Assembly: GCA_020635905.1 (NCBI GenBank)
Contig: JACJYV010000003.1
Coordinates: 744,001 to 808,000 of the forward strand
Reading direction: 5' to 3'
Length of the DNA stretch: 64,000 nt
Source of the DNA: Bacteroidia bacterium
Lineage (GTDB): Bacteria > Bacteroidota > Bacteroidia > J057 > JADKCL01
In this document: positions 52,981 through 62,490 of the stretch, one piece after another
How the letters are laid out: every line of letters starts with the position of its first letter
How positions within the stretch are numbered: the stretch's first letter is position 1
Program-made: the position numbers and the translations under genes
Notes under the pieces: generated by a model
What the model saw: the letters and a program-made list of their open reading frames with translations, nothing else
Told to the model about the DNA's origin: nothing
The model's database searches: none

Positions 52981-54726
52981 TCAGGACTCAGGACTCACTT
53001 CTAAGGACTTCGTCCTGAACATGAGTAGATAATATACTACAAACGCGACAAAAAACCCGGTAAACCAGGACAAACTGTAAAGAAAATCCAGGGCGGGAAC
53101 CCATTTGCCGATCAGACCTGCTACAATGCCAATCAGGAGGGCAATCATAGCCGAAATATTGAAGCCACCTGAGTAAGTGTATTTTCCTTCTGTTTTGAAG
53201 AGTTCGGCCAGATCGAGATTGGTTTTGCGAATGAGAAAATAATCGCAGATCAAAATGGCGAGCACAGGCCCCAGCAGGCCACTTACAAAGATCAGAATGC
53301 CGCTGATTTCGTCCATGATCCACCAGGGACAGGTAAGGATGCCAATGAGCCCGGTGATGGTGCCGCCCATTTTGAAGTTGATGGCGCGGGCATTCAGGTT
53401 GGAAAATGCATTGGCCGGGGCGATCACATTGGCAGCAATATTGGTGCTGAGGGTGGCAATGAGCATGAATATCTGGGCAATGATCACCACCCAGGGGCTT
53501 TCAAATTTGGATATCAGGGAAACGGGATCCCAGGGGGCATCCGGGGCGATGAGCACATCCTTGAAATTGATCACTGCGGCGCAGGTCACGAATATCCCCA
53601 CGAAAGAATAGAGGATCATGGTGCCGGGCAAGCCGATAAATTGTCCGCCCACCTGGGCTTTCTGGCTGGTGGTGTAGCGGGTAATATCTGATATGCTCAG
53701 GGCCATGGTGGCCCAGAACCCGACCATAGCCGTAAACCAAAGGATGTAACTCCACCATTGGGAACCTCCCTCTTCCCCCTCCCCCACTACGTCAAGCATC
53801 ACTTTGGTGGGAGAAGATTTCCAGACTTTGCCGCCCTCTTCGTATTTGAAATCCAGATTCAGGCCCTCCCTTCCACTTAAAACAGAGCCAGGAATGATCC
53901 CTTTGCTGTATTTCATGGGATAAATCTCACCCTGAAGGGGCACCCAGACTCCGTCGCTGCGGCCAGGAATGCCCACCCGATAATGGGTGGCTTTTACCCT
54001 CCCATCCGCATTGCGGATGGGATTCATGGTGAGAATGGCCTCATTTTCATCCAGACTCAGGGAAGCCACGGGTTTATCGAGTTGTTTGCTTTGCTCCAGT
54101 ACAATCCCAAATCCACCTGCCTGCACCATGCCCCAGATGATCAGGGCGATACCCATCAGGACCAGGATGGGGGCTGAATATTCCTCCAGCCACTTGATAC
54201 TTTCCGTGCCCTTCCAGACAAAATACATGTTGATGACCCAGAATATGCCAAAGGCCACGAATTTGCCGATGTCCAGCCCAGGGTTGCCTTCGCTGCCGAC
54301 GGCAGCATTGAAAATGGCATAAATGGCGAGTCCCCCAATCCAGGTCTGGATACCAAACCAGCCGCAGGCCACAATAGCCCGCACGATACTGGGAATGTGA
54401 ATTCCATAAATGCCAAAGGAAGCCCGTCCCAGGACGGGAAAGGGAATGCCGAATTTCACGCCTGCGTGTCCATTGAGCGCCATGGGGATGGTGATCACCA
54501 CATTGGCCAGCCCGATGATGACCAGGGCGGCCTGCCAGCTGAGACCGGATTTGATCATGTAGGAAGCCAGCATGTAAGTTGGGATGCAAACGGCCATTCC
54601 CACCCAGATGAAAGCCAGGTTCCACATGCTCCAGGTCCTTTTTGCGGCCGGAACGGGCGCCAGATCCTCGCTGTACAGGGCGGATTCTGCTATTTGCTCT
54701 TGTAATTCGACTATTTCTTCCTTCAT
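52981..54726 (-). CDS. NCS1-family nucleobase transporter with a large soluble insert
   Basis: A 581-residue membrane protein with about 12 transmembrane helices. It should import a nucleobase (uracil, cytosine, dihydropyrimidine or a hydantoin-like compound) with a cation. Family features are WNLAFIWVGMAVCIPTYMLA (helix 1), CGWFGIQTWIGG (helix 3) and FWATMALSISDITRY, recalling the Mhp1 substrate site. Between helix 6 (about 185-205) and the next helix (about 325) is a hydrophilic insert of about 115 residues, which is absent from ordinary NCS1 proteins of about 480-500 residues. The next gene in the same direction, dihydropyrimidinase, points to a pyrimidine substrate. Confidence 0.9.
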   Translation of the reverse strand: MKEEIVELQEQIAESALYSEDLAPVPAAKRTWSMWNLAFIWVGMAVCIPTYMLASYMIKSGLSWQAALVIIGLANVVITIPMALNGHAGVKFGIPFPVLGRASFGIYGIHIPSIVRAIVACGWFGIQTWIGGLAIYAIFNAAVGSEGNPGLDIGKFVAFGIFWVINMYFVWKGTESIKWLEEYSAPILVLMGIALIIWGMVQAGGFGIVLEQSKQLDKPVASLSLDENEAILTMNPIRNADGRVKATHYRVGIPGRSDGVWVPLQGEIYPMKYSKGIIPGSVLSGREGLNLDFKYEEGGKVWKSSPTKVMLDVVGEGEEGGSQWWSYILWFTAMVGFWATMALSISDITRYTTSQKAQVGGQFIGLPGTMILYSFVGIFVTCAAVINFKDVLIAPDAPWDPVSLISKFESPWVVIIAQIFMLIATLSTNIAANVIAPANAFSNLNARAINFKMGGTITGLIGILTCPWWIMDEISGILIFVSGLLGPVLAILICDYFLIRKTNLDLAELFKTEGKYTYSGGFNISAMIALLIGIVAGLIGKWVPALDFLYSLSWFTGFFVAFVVYYLLMFRTKSLEVSPES

Positions 54727-54758
54727 GGATGATTCAACGGCTTTTCAGGTAAATACTT

Positions 54759-56087
54759 TCATTTCCCATAATACTCATCCGCAATGCTGCAAGCCTGGGA
54801 AATGATTTCGATCCCTTCGTCGATCTGGGCTTTGTTGATGATCAGGGGGGGCGCAATGAAAATATAACTCCATCTCACGAAGGTAAACATGCCCAATTCG
54901 CGGATTTTGGCCGCCATGCGGTTGGAGGGCTCGCCTCCCACGTTCCAGGGAACGAGGGGCTCTTTGGTTTCGCGGTTGCGCACCAGTTCGATGCAGCCCA
55001 GAAGACCCGTATTGCGCCAGTCGCCAATGGAAGGATGTTTTTCCATCAATTCACAGACCTTTTCGTCCATGTATTTGCCCATGGCTACCGTGTTTTCCAG
55101 CAATTTATCCTCTTCATAAATTTCCAGTACGGCTTTGGCGGCCGCCAGGGAAACGGGATGTGAATTATAGGTCAATCCCAGGGGAAGTGGCTTATTATCA
55201 AAGTGTTTCGCGATGGTATCGGAAACAATCAGAGCACCCAGCGGCACATAGCCGCAGGTGAGTCCCTTGGCCACTGCCATCATATCGGGGACCACGTCCT
55301 GGTTTTCCACCCCAAACATCTTGCCCGTACGCCCAAATCCGCTCATCACCTCGTCGGCAATGAAGAGAATTCCATACTTTTCACAAATGGCTTTTACCTT
55401 TTTAAGATAATAGGGAGGATATTTGATGCAACCCGAAGTGCCGCTCTCGCCTTCCATCAGGATGGCCGCCACACTGGAGGGGTTTTCATAAATCAAAACC
55501 TGCTCCAGATTACGCAAAGCCATTTCACCACATTCCTCAGGGGTGGAAGTTCCCCAGGGGCACCTGTAGGCATAGGGATTTTCCACGTGGATCACATTGG
55601 GAACCTGCTGGCTGTCAACGGGATGACGGCGGGGATCGCCCCCGGCAGTAATGGCACCGTAGGTGGCTCCGTGGTAGGAGCGGTAATTGGCTACGATTTT
55701 GGGACGACCTGTATATACCCGGGCCAGTTTGATTGCATTGTCAATGGCCTCTGCACCACCCAGGGTGAAAAAGGTTTTATTGAGATTTCCAGGAGTGATT
55801 TCGGCGATTTTTTTACCTACTTCAGCCCGGATTTGGGTGGTCGCACCAGGATAGACGAAACTCAGTTCGCCCATCTGGCGGTAAACAGCTTCCCGCACCT
55901 TTTCGTTCCCGTGACCAATATTCACGTTCATCAACTGGGAAGAAAAATCCAGGTAACGCTTGCCAGAAGTGTCCCAGAAATAAACTCCTTTGGCCTTTTC
56001 AGCCACAATGGGGTTCAAGCCTGCCTGCGGCCCCCAGGTAAACAGGGTATGGTCGAGGGAATCGCGGATGATTTGTTGTGTATCCAA
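54759..56087 (-). CDS. Class III aminotransferase, probable beta-alanine transaminase
   Basis: In this setting the enzyme should move the amino group of beta-alanine to a keto acid, giving malonate semialdehyde. The 442-residue PLP enzyme has the fold-type I class III pattern: TLGGAEAIDNAIKLAR (cofactor phosphate), YRSYHGATYGA, LFIADEVMSGFGRTG with D245 to the pyridine nitrogen, and K274 in AVAKGLTCGYVPLG as the Schiff-base lysine. Substrate cannot be proved from the motifs; omega-amino acid or taurine transaminases are close relatives. The position between a malonate-semialdehyde dehydrogenase gene and a pyrimidine transporter gene supports beta-alanine. Confidence 0.85.
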   Translation of the reverse strand: MDTQQIIRDSLDHTLFTWGPQAGLNPIVAEKAKGVYFWDTSGKRYLDFSSQLMNVNIGHGNEKVREAVYRQMGELSFVYPGATTQIRAEVGKKIAEITPGNLNKTFFTLGGAEAIDNAIKLARVYTGRPKIVANYRSYHGATYGAITAGGDPRRHPVDSQQVPNVIHVENPYAYRCPWGTSTPEECGEMALRNLEQVLIYENPSSVAAILMEGESGTSGCIKYPPYYLKKVKAICEKYGILFIADEVMSGFGRTGKMFGVENQDVVPDMMAVAKGLTCGYVPLGALIVSDTIAKHFDNKPLPLGLTYNSHPVSLAAAKAVLEIYEEDKLLENTVAMGKYMDEKVCELMEKHPSIGDWRNTGLLGCIELVRNRETKEPLVPWNVGGEPSNRMAAKIRELGMFTFVRWSYIFIAPPLIINKAQIDEGIEIISQACSIADEYYGK

Positions 56088-56224
56088 TTTTTTTGAGATG
56101 ATAGAATGGGAGATGTTAGATGTCAGAGATGAGTCCTTGGTCCTCAGAGGTGAGTCTTTAGTCCTTAGATGTTAGACAGTTAGAGAATAGATTTTAGATT
56201 TTAGAGCTTAGCTTAAAGCTAAAA

Positions 56225-57685
56225 TCAGCTCATCCAGTTTGTTTTGGCTTCGGGATTCCACTTGGTGGTGGTTTTCTTGAGCTGGGTCCAGAATTCGATG
56301 GAGCTTTTTCCTGTGATGTCGGTCACGCCGAATTTGGATTCGTTCCAGCCACCAAAGGAGAAGGGTTCGCGGGGTACAGGCACCCCGATATTGACTCCAA
56401 TCATGCCAGCGCTGGCACGTTCCATCACTTCGCGGGCCATGCCGCCACTTTGGGTGAAGACGGCGGCCGCGTTCCCGTAATTAGAACTGTTTTCAATGGC
56501 GATGCCTTCGTCGAGGTCTTTTGCGCGGATGATGGAGATTACGGGGCCAAAAACCTCCTCTTTGGCGATGCGCATGTCGGGGGTGACGTAGTCGATGATG
56601 GTGGGGCCTACGTAGTAACCATTTTCCTGGCCAGGAACTTTGGCGCCGCGGCCGTCCACCAGCACTTTGGCGCCGGCAGCTTCTGCTTCGTTGATATAGC
56701 CTTCGATCCGGGCCCGGGCAGCCTCAGAAATAACTGCTCCCAGGTTATCACCCGGGATGAGGGTTTTGGCCACTTCGACCATGCGGGCCACAATGTGATC
56801 CACTTTGCCTACCCCCACCATGGCCGCGGCTGCCATGCAACGCTGGCCGGCACAGCCTGACATGGAAGCAACCACGTTGGTGGCGGTCATTTCCACATGG
56901 GCATCGGGTAATACAATAAGGTGGTTTTTGGCTCCGCCCAACGCCACGCAACGCTTGAGGTTGGAGGAAGCGCGGATGTAAACGATTTTGGCAACCGTGG
57001 TGGAGCCCACGAAGGATACGGCTTTGATGCCGGGGTGGTCGCAAATGGCTTCCACAATCTCCTTGTCACCATTTACCACGTTGAAAACCCCGTCGGGCAG
57101 ACCTGCTTCTTTCAGCATTTCAGCCATGCGAATGGAGCTCAAAGGCACAATTTCAGAGGGTTTCATGATCATGCAGTTGCCCAGAACCAGGGCATTGGGA
57201 GCAGTCCAGTGGGGAACCATGTGGGGAAAATTGAAGGGGGCTATGGAGGCTACCACCCCGAGTGGTTTTTTCTCCACCCGGCATTCAACGCCTTTGCTCA
57301 CTTCCAGCAATTCTCCCGAAACCAACTGAGGCATGGAGCAGGCAAATTCGGTCAGTTCAATGCTTTTTTCCACCTCCGCGCGGGCTTCGCTCATGGTTTT
57401 TCCATTCTCAATGTGGACCAGGCGGGTCAACTCGTCAATGTTTTGTTCCATGAGGGTTTTGTAGCGGAAAAATACCTGCACCCGCTCTTTGATCGGGGTG
57501 GATGACCAGGATTCAAATGCCTTTTCGGCTGCGGCCACGGCCACATCCAGGTCCTTGCGGCTGGACAATACCACAGATGAAATCTGGCTGCCGTCCAGGG
57601 GGCTGGTGACAGCCAGGCGGGGCTGACCATTGGAGACCATGGCTCCGGAAACATAGTTCTGAACTTCAGGAAATGTTGTGCTCAT
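56225..57685 (-). CDS. mmsA: CoA-acylating (methyl)malonate-semialdehyde dehydrogenase
   Basis: The enzyme should turn malonate semialdehyde (from beta-alanine) or methylmalonate semialdehyde (from thymine or valine) into acetyl-CoA or propionyl-CoA with NAD and CoA, releasing CO2. The 486-residue protein is of the aldehyde dehydrogenase fold, with catalytic C283 in AGQRCMA and the MmsA hallmark GGAKNH (250-255), where other aldehyde dehydrogenases have the general base Glu. The IAPFNFPHMVPHW segment is also typical. It is the first gene of the minus-strand cluster, so the cluster promoter should lie between 57685 and 57821. Confidence 0.94.
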   Translation of the reverse strand: MSTTFPEVQNYVSGAMVSNGQPRLAVTSPLDGSQISSVVLSSRKDLDVAVAAAEKAFESWSSTPIKERVQVFFRYKTLMEQNIDELTRLVHIENGKTMSEARAEVEKSIELTEFACSMPQLVSGELLEVSKGVECRVEKKPLGVVASIAPFNFPHMVPHWTAPNALVLGNCMIMKPSEIVPLSSIRMAEMLKEAGLPDGVFNVVNGDKEIVEAICDHPGIKAVSFVGSTTVAKIVYIRASSNLKRCVALGGAKNHLIVLPDAHVEMTATNVVASMSGCAGQRCMAAAAMVGVGKVDHIVARMVEVAKTLIPGDNLGAVISEAARARIEGYINEAEAAGAKVLVDGRGAKVPGQENGYYVGPTIIDYVTPDMRIAKEEVFGPVISIIRAKDLDEGIAIENSSNYGNAAAVFTQSGGMAREVMERASAGMIGVNIGVPVPREPFSFGGWNESKFGVTDITGKSSIEFWTQLKKTTTKWNPEAKTNWMS

Positions 57686-57820
57686 ACTCTTAATATTTTT
57701 ATCTGATCGGGATGCATCCCATGATGACCCCGGATAGTGATCAAAATGATAGGAAAATTACACATCATTTTGGAAAAGTCCTTAAATTATACGCTAATAA
57801 TCACCCTAAACCGCGTTCTC

Positions 57821-59275
57821 ATGCACAATTTCAACCCGCGCAGGCGCTTTTACCCTGACTTTTCCGTTTTGTTGGTCACAATCTTTCTCTTCTCATGTGG
57901 AAAGAAGGAGAAAAAGGAAGATGAAAAGAAGGATATTCCCGTGGAAATCAGTGGCCCGGGCCATTTTCTCAACCTTTCAGACATCCATTTCAACGGATTT
58001 TACGATACGACCCTGGTGAGTCAGTTGTATGGGGCAGATGCTTCGGGTTGGAAGGCAATTTTCGAAAAATCCTCAGTCACTATTGCGGACGGAAAGGACG
58101 ACACCAATTATCCATTATTCAAATCTTTCATGGGTGCCGCCAAAAAGTCGATTCCCAAACCAGATTTCATCCTGATTTCGGGCGATTTCATCGCCCATGA
58201 GTATAACGACCTTGATTTCATCAAGCCATTTGCGGCCCGGGCGGGAGTGAAAACGGATACCTGGCATGCCAGTTTTATCCGCAAAACCATGCAGTTTCTG
58301 GCGGGAGAAATGGGCTCATATTTTCCAAATGTGCCCGTGATCAGCTCTTTGGGGAATAATGACGCCTATTGCGGGGATTACCACATTCAGCCGGGCGGCG
58401 ACTATCTGAGTGATCTGGTTCCAATCTGGGGACCGCTGCTGCCCGAAGACAAGGGTACTTTTGCGGAATCCTTTCCAAAAGCTGGGTATTATGCCCTGGA
58501 TGCGCCTTTCAATCCGGCTAAGGTGCGGATGATTGTGCTCAACACAGTTTTGTTTTCATCCAGTTTCAACCAAAATAACCACGATTTTTTCTGTACCCCG
58601 GGAATATTTGGAGAAAATGATGAGGATCCGGGTACGGAAATGCTGAACTGGGCGACTCAGGAGATTGAAAATTGTGCCCAAAAGGGGCAAAAAGCCTGGC
58701 TGGTTTTTCATATTCCGCCCGGAAATGATCCCAATTCGTGTAGTGGCAAGGAATTTTATCTGGATACGTTCAATACCCAGTTCCTGGCTTTTCTGACCGG
58801 CCATGCCGGTCAGGTGGCGGCTTCTTTTGCGGGGCACTATCACCGCGACGATTTTCGGGTGATCACCCAGGACCGCAAAGCGGTGGATTTCATCCACATT
58901 GCGCCAGCTATCACGACCATTTACCAGAATAATCCGGGTTTTCAGGTGGTGCATTACGACAAGGGCAAGGGTACCCTGACGGATTATTCGACCTGGTACA
59001 CCAATCTGGATGTGCCGGTGGAGAACCCGGTCTGGAGCAAGGAATACAGGTTTTCGACTTCTTATCCGGGTTATCAGCTGGAGGCTGCATCCCTCCTGCG
59101 CCTGCATGAGGCCATCATGCAGCCGGGCAGTCTGCAGGATGAGTATAACGAGTACTACGGCGGTCACCCCGAGGACCAGGTCCTGGATTCCAAATTCTGG
59201 GCGCACGTGTGCGGCCAGAGCAATCTGACTGCAGCCGATTTTGATGCGTGCATGGAGGGGAAAGGGTGCGAGTAA
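57821..59275 (+). CDS. Sphingomyelinase-like metallophosphoesterase lipoprotein
   Basis: A 484-residue lipoprotein (signal with lipobox LFSC, then a Lys/Glu-rich linker). The catalytic domain is a calcineurin-like phosphoesterase of the acid sphingomyelinase type: NLSDIHFNGFYD, ILISGDFIAHE, SSLGNNDAYCGDY (the GNND metal motif), VFHIPPGND and AGHYHRDDF. It should hydrolyse a phosphodiester or phosphomonoester, perhaps a phospholipid or sphingolipid headgroup, outside the inner membrane. ATG 57821 was chosen because it places the lipobox correctly; an upstream GTG (57737) would give an unlikely leader. It is divergent from mmsA. Confidence 0.85.
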   Translation: MHNFNPRRRFYPDFSVLLVTIFLFSCGKKEKKEDEKKDIPVEISGPGHFLNLSDIHFNGFYDTTLVSQLYGADASGWKAIFEKSSVTIADGKDDTNYPLFKSFMGAAKKSIPKPDFILISGDFIAHEYNDLDFIKPFAARAGVKTDTWHASFIRKTMQFLAGEMGSYFPNVPVISSLGNNDAYCGDYHIQPGGDYLSDLVPIWGPLLPEDKGTFAESFPKAGYYALDAPFNPAKVRMIVLNTVLFSSSFNQNNHDFFCTPGIFGENDEDPGTEMLNWATQEIENCAQKGQKAWLVFHIPPGNDPNSCSGKEFYLDTFNTQFLAFLTGHAGQVAASFAGHYHRDDFRVITQDRKAVDFIHIAPAITTIYQNNPGFQVVHYDKGKGTLTDYSTWYTNLDVPVENPVWSKEYRFSTSYPGYQLEAASLLRLHEAIMQPGSLQDEYNEYYGGHPEDQVLDSKFWAHVCGQSNLTAADFDACMEGKGCE

Positions 59276-59635
59276 CGTGTTGTGAGTTCTGAGTTCTGAG
59301 TTGCCACATGGTGGGGCCTTTGGCCTGAGTTGCGAGCATCGGGTAAAATGCTCGTGGCTCGTAGCCTGTAGCCTGGGGCTTGCAGCCCCAAATAAATTGC
59401 GTGAAGGATCGGAAGGGCGCCCGAAACTGTTGAGGGCGGTCGTGGCGCAGGTGGCCGAAGGCAGGCGCCAGGACGGAACCCCTGGAAGAGCCTGACCCGA
59501 GTGAAACGAGGGGCACGCCCGAATAAAGCTGCCTGTTGCAACGATTATTTGAGCACGTAAGATTCTATAAAATTGATTTATTATTGGAAAGAAGAATCCC
59601 TAATTTTAATTGGGAACCTATTAAACCTAAATAAC
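59276..59635. other. Intergenic gap with microrepeats and GC-rich repeat copy A
   Basis: About 360 bp. GAGTTCTGAGTTCTGAGTTG tandem repeats (59282-59302 region) come first. A small stem around GAGCAT...ATGCTC follows, then GGGGCTTGCAGCCCC, then the GC-rich repeat at 59399-59520. No gene is called. The region just before 59636 is AT-rich and probably holds the promoter of the next gene. Confidence 0.6.
59399..59520 (+). repeat. GC-rich dispersed repeat, copy A
   Basis: It starts GCGTGAAGGATCGGAAGGGC and ends AGCCTGACCCGAG...CGAGGGGCACGCCC, with a variable middle. The ends match copy B (62221-62334) closely and copies C and D more loosely. Confidence 0.8.
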
Positions 59636-62152
59636 ATGAAAAAAGTCACATTTTTCCTGCTCGTTTTATGCATTTCTCAATTTTCTCGCGCCGCCAATTA
59701 TTACTGGGTAGGTGGTACAGGCAACTGGTCTGATTTTAGCAACCATTGGGCGAGCACCTCAGGTGGAAACACTTTTTATAATTCGCTTCCCGGCCAAAAT
59801 GACAATGTCTATTTTGATGCAAATTCTTTTTCGGCCACCGGCCAAACAGTGACCCTGGATATTCCAATCGTTACTTTCAAAGACATGGACTGGACAGGAG
59901 CCACTTATATGCCCACGCTGAAGCTGAGTCTGGCGATCAATTCAATCGAGTTTAAGGTGTACGGATCTTTCATTCTGACCACTTCCATGAATGCCATCTT
60001 TAATCAAATGAACTCCCAGGGCATTATTTTTGGGGGTACGGGCAATCACGTCATTGCCTTTGGGAATCACGAATTAACTCCTCAGGGAGGTGCGAATTTT
60101 TACATTTCTTTCAACGGGACGGGAAGCTACACCCTACTGGACAGCATCAAAGATTCTGAGATTTTCCTATCCAGAGGTAGCTTCAACACCAATAACCAAT
60201 TTATCAGGACCCGGCTATTCGAATCGACTTCGGGCTTCCCACGGTCTTTGGATGTTACAGGTTCGACCATCCATGTCCTGGCAGGCACGGTGGAATTTAT
60301 TAAGGGAAATCTCAATTTTAACGGCGGGACGGCATATTGGCTCCTGGAAAGGTCGTGGTTTGATGGGGATGGATTGTCCTTTGACAAGGTTCATTGTAAA
60401 GCGACCCTCATTGGAAGTTCTTGTCATATTCAGGGAGCAAGTACGTTTCGGGTGATCGAATCTGATTGTTATTACCTTTATATTACTGATGATGAAACTG
60501 TAACGGATACATTTGAAGTATTGAATCCTCAGGCAACAGTCATTCTTTCCGGGTACGTTTTTACCGTAAACGGGGAATTTATTATGAATGGCTCTTGTGG
60601 GAGTCCCAAAACCCTGACCAGTGGCTCCAGTTCATTCACGTCTGCCATTTCCAAACCAAGCGGTACGCTGAACATCAATTTCATTACCCTGGAAAACATC
60701 ACGGCCCAGGGGGGAGCCACTTTCAACGCAAATTCCACCACGGCCCTGGGTACAACGACGGGCTGGAATATAACCCAAAATGGGGGCGTTACTTATTACT
60801 GGATTGGCGGTAGCGGAAACTGGAACGACTCCACGAAATGGAGTATAATGAATTGCAGGGAGGAACCTGCCAATTGTATTCCCGGTCAAAATGACAATGT
60901 TTATTTTGGGGAATGCAGTTTCCATGCACCAGGCCAAATATTCGAGATTACAGGGCCGGCCTTTTGCCACGACATTACCTGGGCCAATACCCCTTTCAAA
61001 CCGGAGTGGAATGCATACGGAAATCTGGATATCAGCGGATCAATGAACCTCGATACCAACATGGTGGTTAATTTCAATTCCCCAGTCATTTTTACCATTA
61101 ATTTTATTTCAAATGATACAGAAGTGGTCAATACAGCAGGAAACAGACTCGGGGAAATCCCAAGCGACGTCCAAATGATCTTTGATGGAGATGGCACCTG
61201 GAACTTACTCGACAGCTTATATACGAATGATTTATCTGTTCTGCGGGGATTTTTGAAGACCAATGGTCACCATGTGAATTGCAAATATCTGGGCGCTGGT
61301 GGCGCACTTCCTGGTGGATTAGACCTTTCCACCTCAGAGGTTCGCTTAAGGACAGGATTCAGTAAATGGGATCAAAATCTGATCTTCAAGGGGGATTCTG
61401 CCACCTTGATTTTCTTGCCCTACGCGGGGATTTCCCTCTTTGATTTGTCGTACGATCACGTAAAAAAGGTGATTTTCAATAATCGCTGGGCAACCATTCA
61501 CGGAGGCACCCTGGGCAATGGTTTTATTGATACCCTTTTGACCCGGGATACGCTCGAATTAGAATTTTTTTACAACGTTAATATTCTGAAACAAGCCAAT
61601 TTTGCTGGACCAAATTTGAAACTCGGGGTGGCGGGTACCTGTACGCTTTCCCTTCCGGGTGAAATAATTTTCAATGGCACGGCTCAATATCCAGCGCGGA
61701 TTCTGGGCAATAATACTGTCTCAGGGACCCTGTACAGGGCGACTGACTCCCTGTGCTTTGAGTTCCTGGAAATAGCACATATCGATGCCATTGGGGGCGC
61801 ATTCTGGGGCGCAGGGCTGGGTTGCGTGGATTCAGGGGGAAATACAGGGTGGTATTTTTCGCCGAATTCGCTTTGTTCGATGCTGGTGAGTGAAGAAAAT
61901 GGTCTCCAGTCAGGCATCTACGTTTCTGCTTATCCAAATCCTGTTTTCCAGAGCGAGGCCTTTCACATTACCAGCGAATGCAAAGATCAGGGGGAGGTAA
62001 TTCTCTGTGATTTATTTGGGAAAATACTTCAAAAATTTCCCTTGTTGGAAGGAGCCTGCAATTTGGCCCCCCAGAACCTAGCGGCGGGAAGTTACCTGGT
62101 CCAGATAAATCAGGGCAATCGAAAGGTTGTCAGGAAGTTGCTGGTCTATTGA
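59636..62152 (+). CDS. T9SS-exported surface protein with duplicated YYWxGGxGNW modules
   Basis: An 838-residue protein with a signal peptide (about 1-20, FFLLVLCISQFSRA). Two modules begin almost the same way: NYYWVGGTGNWSDFSNHWAS at the start and TYYWIGGSGNWNDSTKWS about 380 residues later, each followed by PGQNDNVYF. The rest of each module is strand-rich and looks like a right-handed beta-helix or a beta-sandwich. The last 75 residues are a T9SS type A sorting domain (VSAYPNPVFQSEAFHI, then AAGSYLVQINQG and a final KLLVY). It is a surface or secreted protein of unknown binding target. ATG 59636 was chosen because it fits the signal peptide. Confidence 0.85.
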   Translation: MKKVTFFLLVLCISQFSRAANYYWVGGTGNWSDFSNHWASTSGGNTFYNSLPGQNDNVYFDANSFSATGQTVTLDIPIVTFKDMDWTGATYMPTLKLSLAINSIEFKVYGSFILTTSMNAIFNQMNSQGIIFGGTGNHVIAFGNHELTPQGGANFYISFNGTGSYTLLDSIKDSEIFLSRGSFNTNNQFIRTRLFESTSGFPRSLDVTGSTIHVLAGTVEFIKGNLNFNGGTAYWLLERSWFDGDGLSFDKVHCKATLIGSSCHIQGASTFRVIESDCYYLYITDDETVTDTFEVLNPQATVILSGYVFTVNGEFIMNGSCGSPKTLTSGSSSFTSAISKPSGTLNINFITLENITAQGGATFNANSTTALGTTTGWNITQNGGVTYYWIGGSGNWNDSTKWSIMNCREEPANCIPGQNDNVYFGECSFHAPGQIFEITGPAFCHDITWANTPFKPEWNAYGNLDISGSMNLDTNMVVNFNSPVIFTINFISNDTEVVNTAGNRLGEIPSDVQMIFDGDGTWNLLDSLYTNDLSVLRGFLKTNGHHVNCKYLGAGGALPGGLDLSTSEVRLRTGFSKWDQNLIFKGDSATLIFLPYAGISLFDLSYDHVKKVIFNNRWATIHGGTLGNGFIDTLLTRDTLELEFFYNVNILKQANFAGPNLKLGVAGTCTLSLPGEIIFNGTAQYPARILGNNTVSGTLYRATDSLCFEFLEIAHIDAIGGAFWGAGLGCVDSGGNTGWYFSPNSLCSMLVSEENGLQSGIYVSAYPNPVFQSEAFHITSECKDQGEVILCDLFGKILQKFPLLEGACNLAPQNLAAGSYLVQINQGNRKVVRKLLVY

Positions 62153-62220
62153 GTAGTAAAAAACGAGTCCTGAGTTGCTGTTAGCGAGTCAGGAACCACC
62201 AATTTCCAGGCCAGCTGGTC

Positions 62221-62334
62221 GCGTGAAGGATACGGAGGGCCGCGGCGAGCCTGCTTTGCGAGCCGTGGGTGCGCAGCACGGGAGCGAAGCGGACCCCGCA
62301 GGAGCCTGACCCGAGAGATGCGAGGGGCACGCCC
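62221..62334 (+). repeat. GC-rich dispersed repeat, copy B
   Basis: It starts GCGTGAAGGATACGGAGGGC, has a middle hairpin (GGCGAGCCTGCTTTGCGAGCC), then GTGCGCAGCACGG, and ends GGAGCCTGACCCGAG...CGAGGGGCACGCCC. It lies about 70 bp after the stop of the T9SS gene and 22 bp before the 120-bp element. Confidence 0.8.
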
Positions 62335-62355
62335 AAAAAATCCCTTTTTACCTAA

Positions 62356-62478
62356 GGGGAACCTCTAAAAACTTCGAATCTCTGCGTTGGACTTGGCTCG
62401 GAAATGCTCATTTACCCAAGTAAACTCCGCTTTCCTTACCTGCGTCCGCCTTGATCTCCTTTGTTTTTGGAGGTCCCC
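62356..62478 (+). repeat. 120-bp element with terminal inverted repeats, copy 2
   Basis: The ends GGAACCTCTAAAAAC and GTTTTTGGAGGTCCC are near-complements (13 of 15). The element aligns gap-free with the reverse complement of 12555-12674. A terminator follows directly. Confidence 0.75.
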
Positions 62479-62490
62479 AAAAATAAAAAA

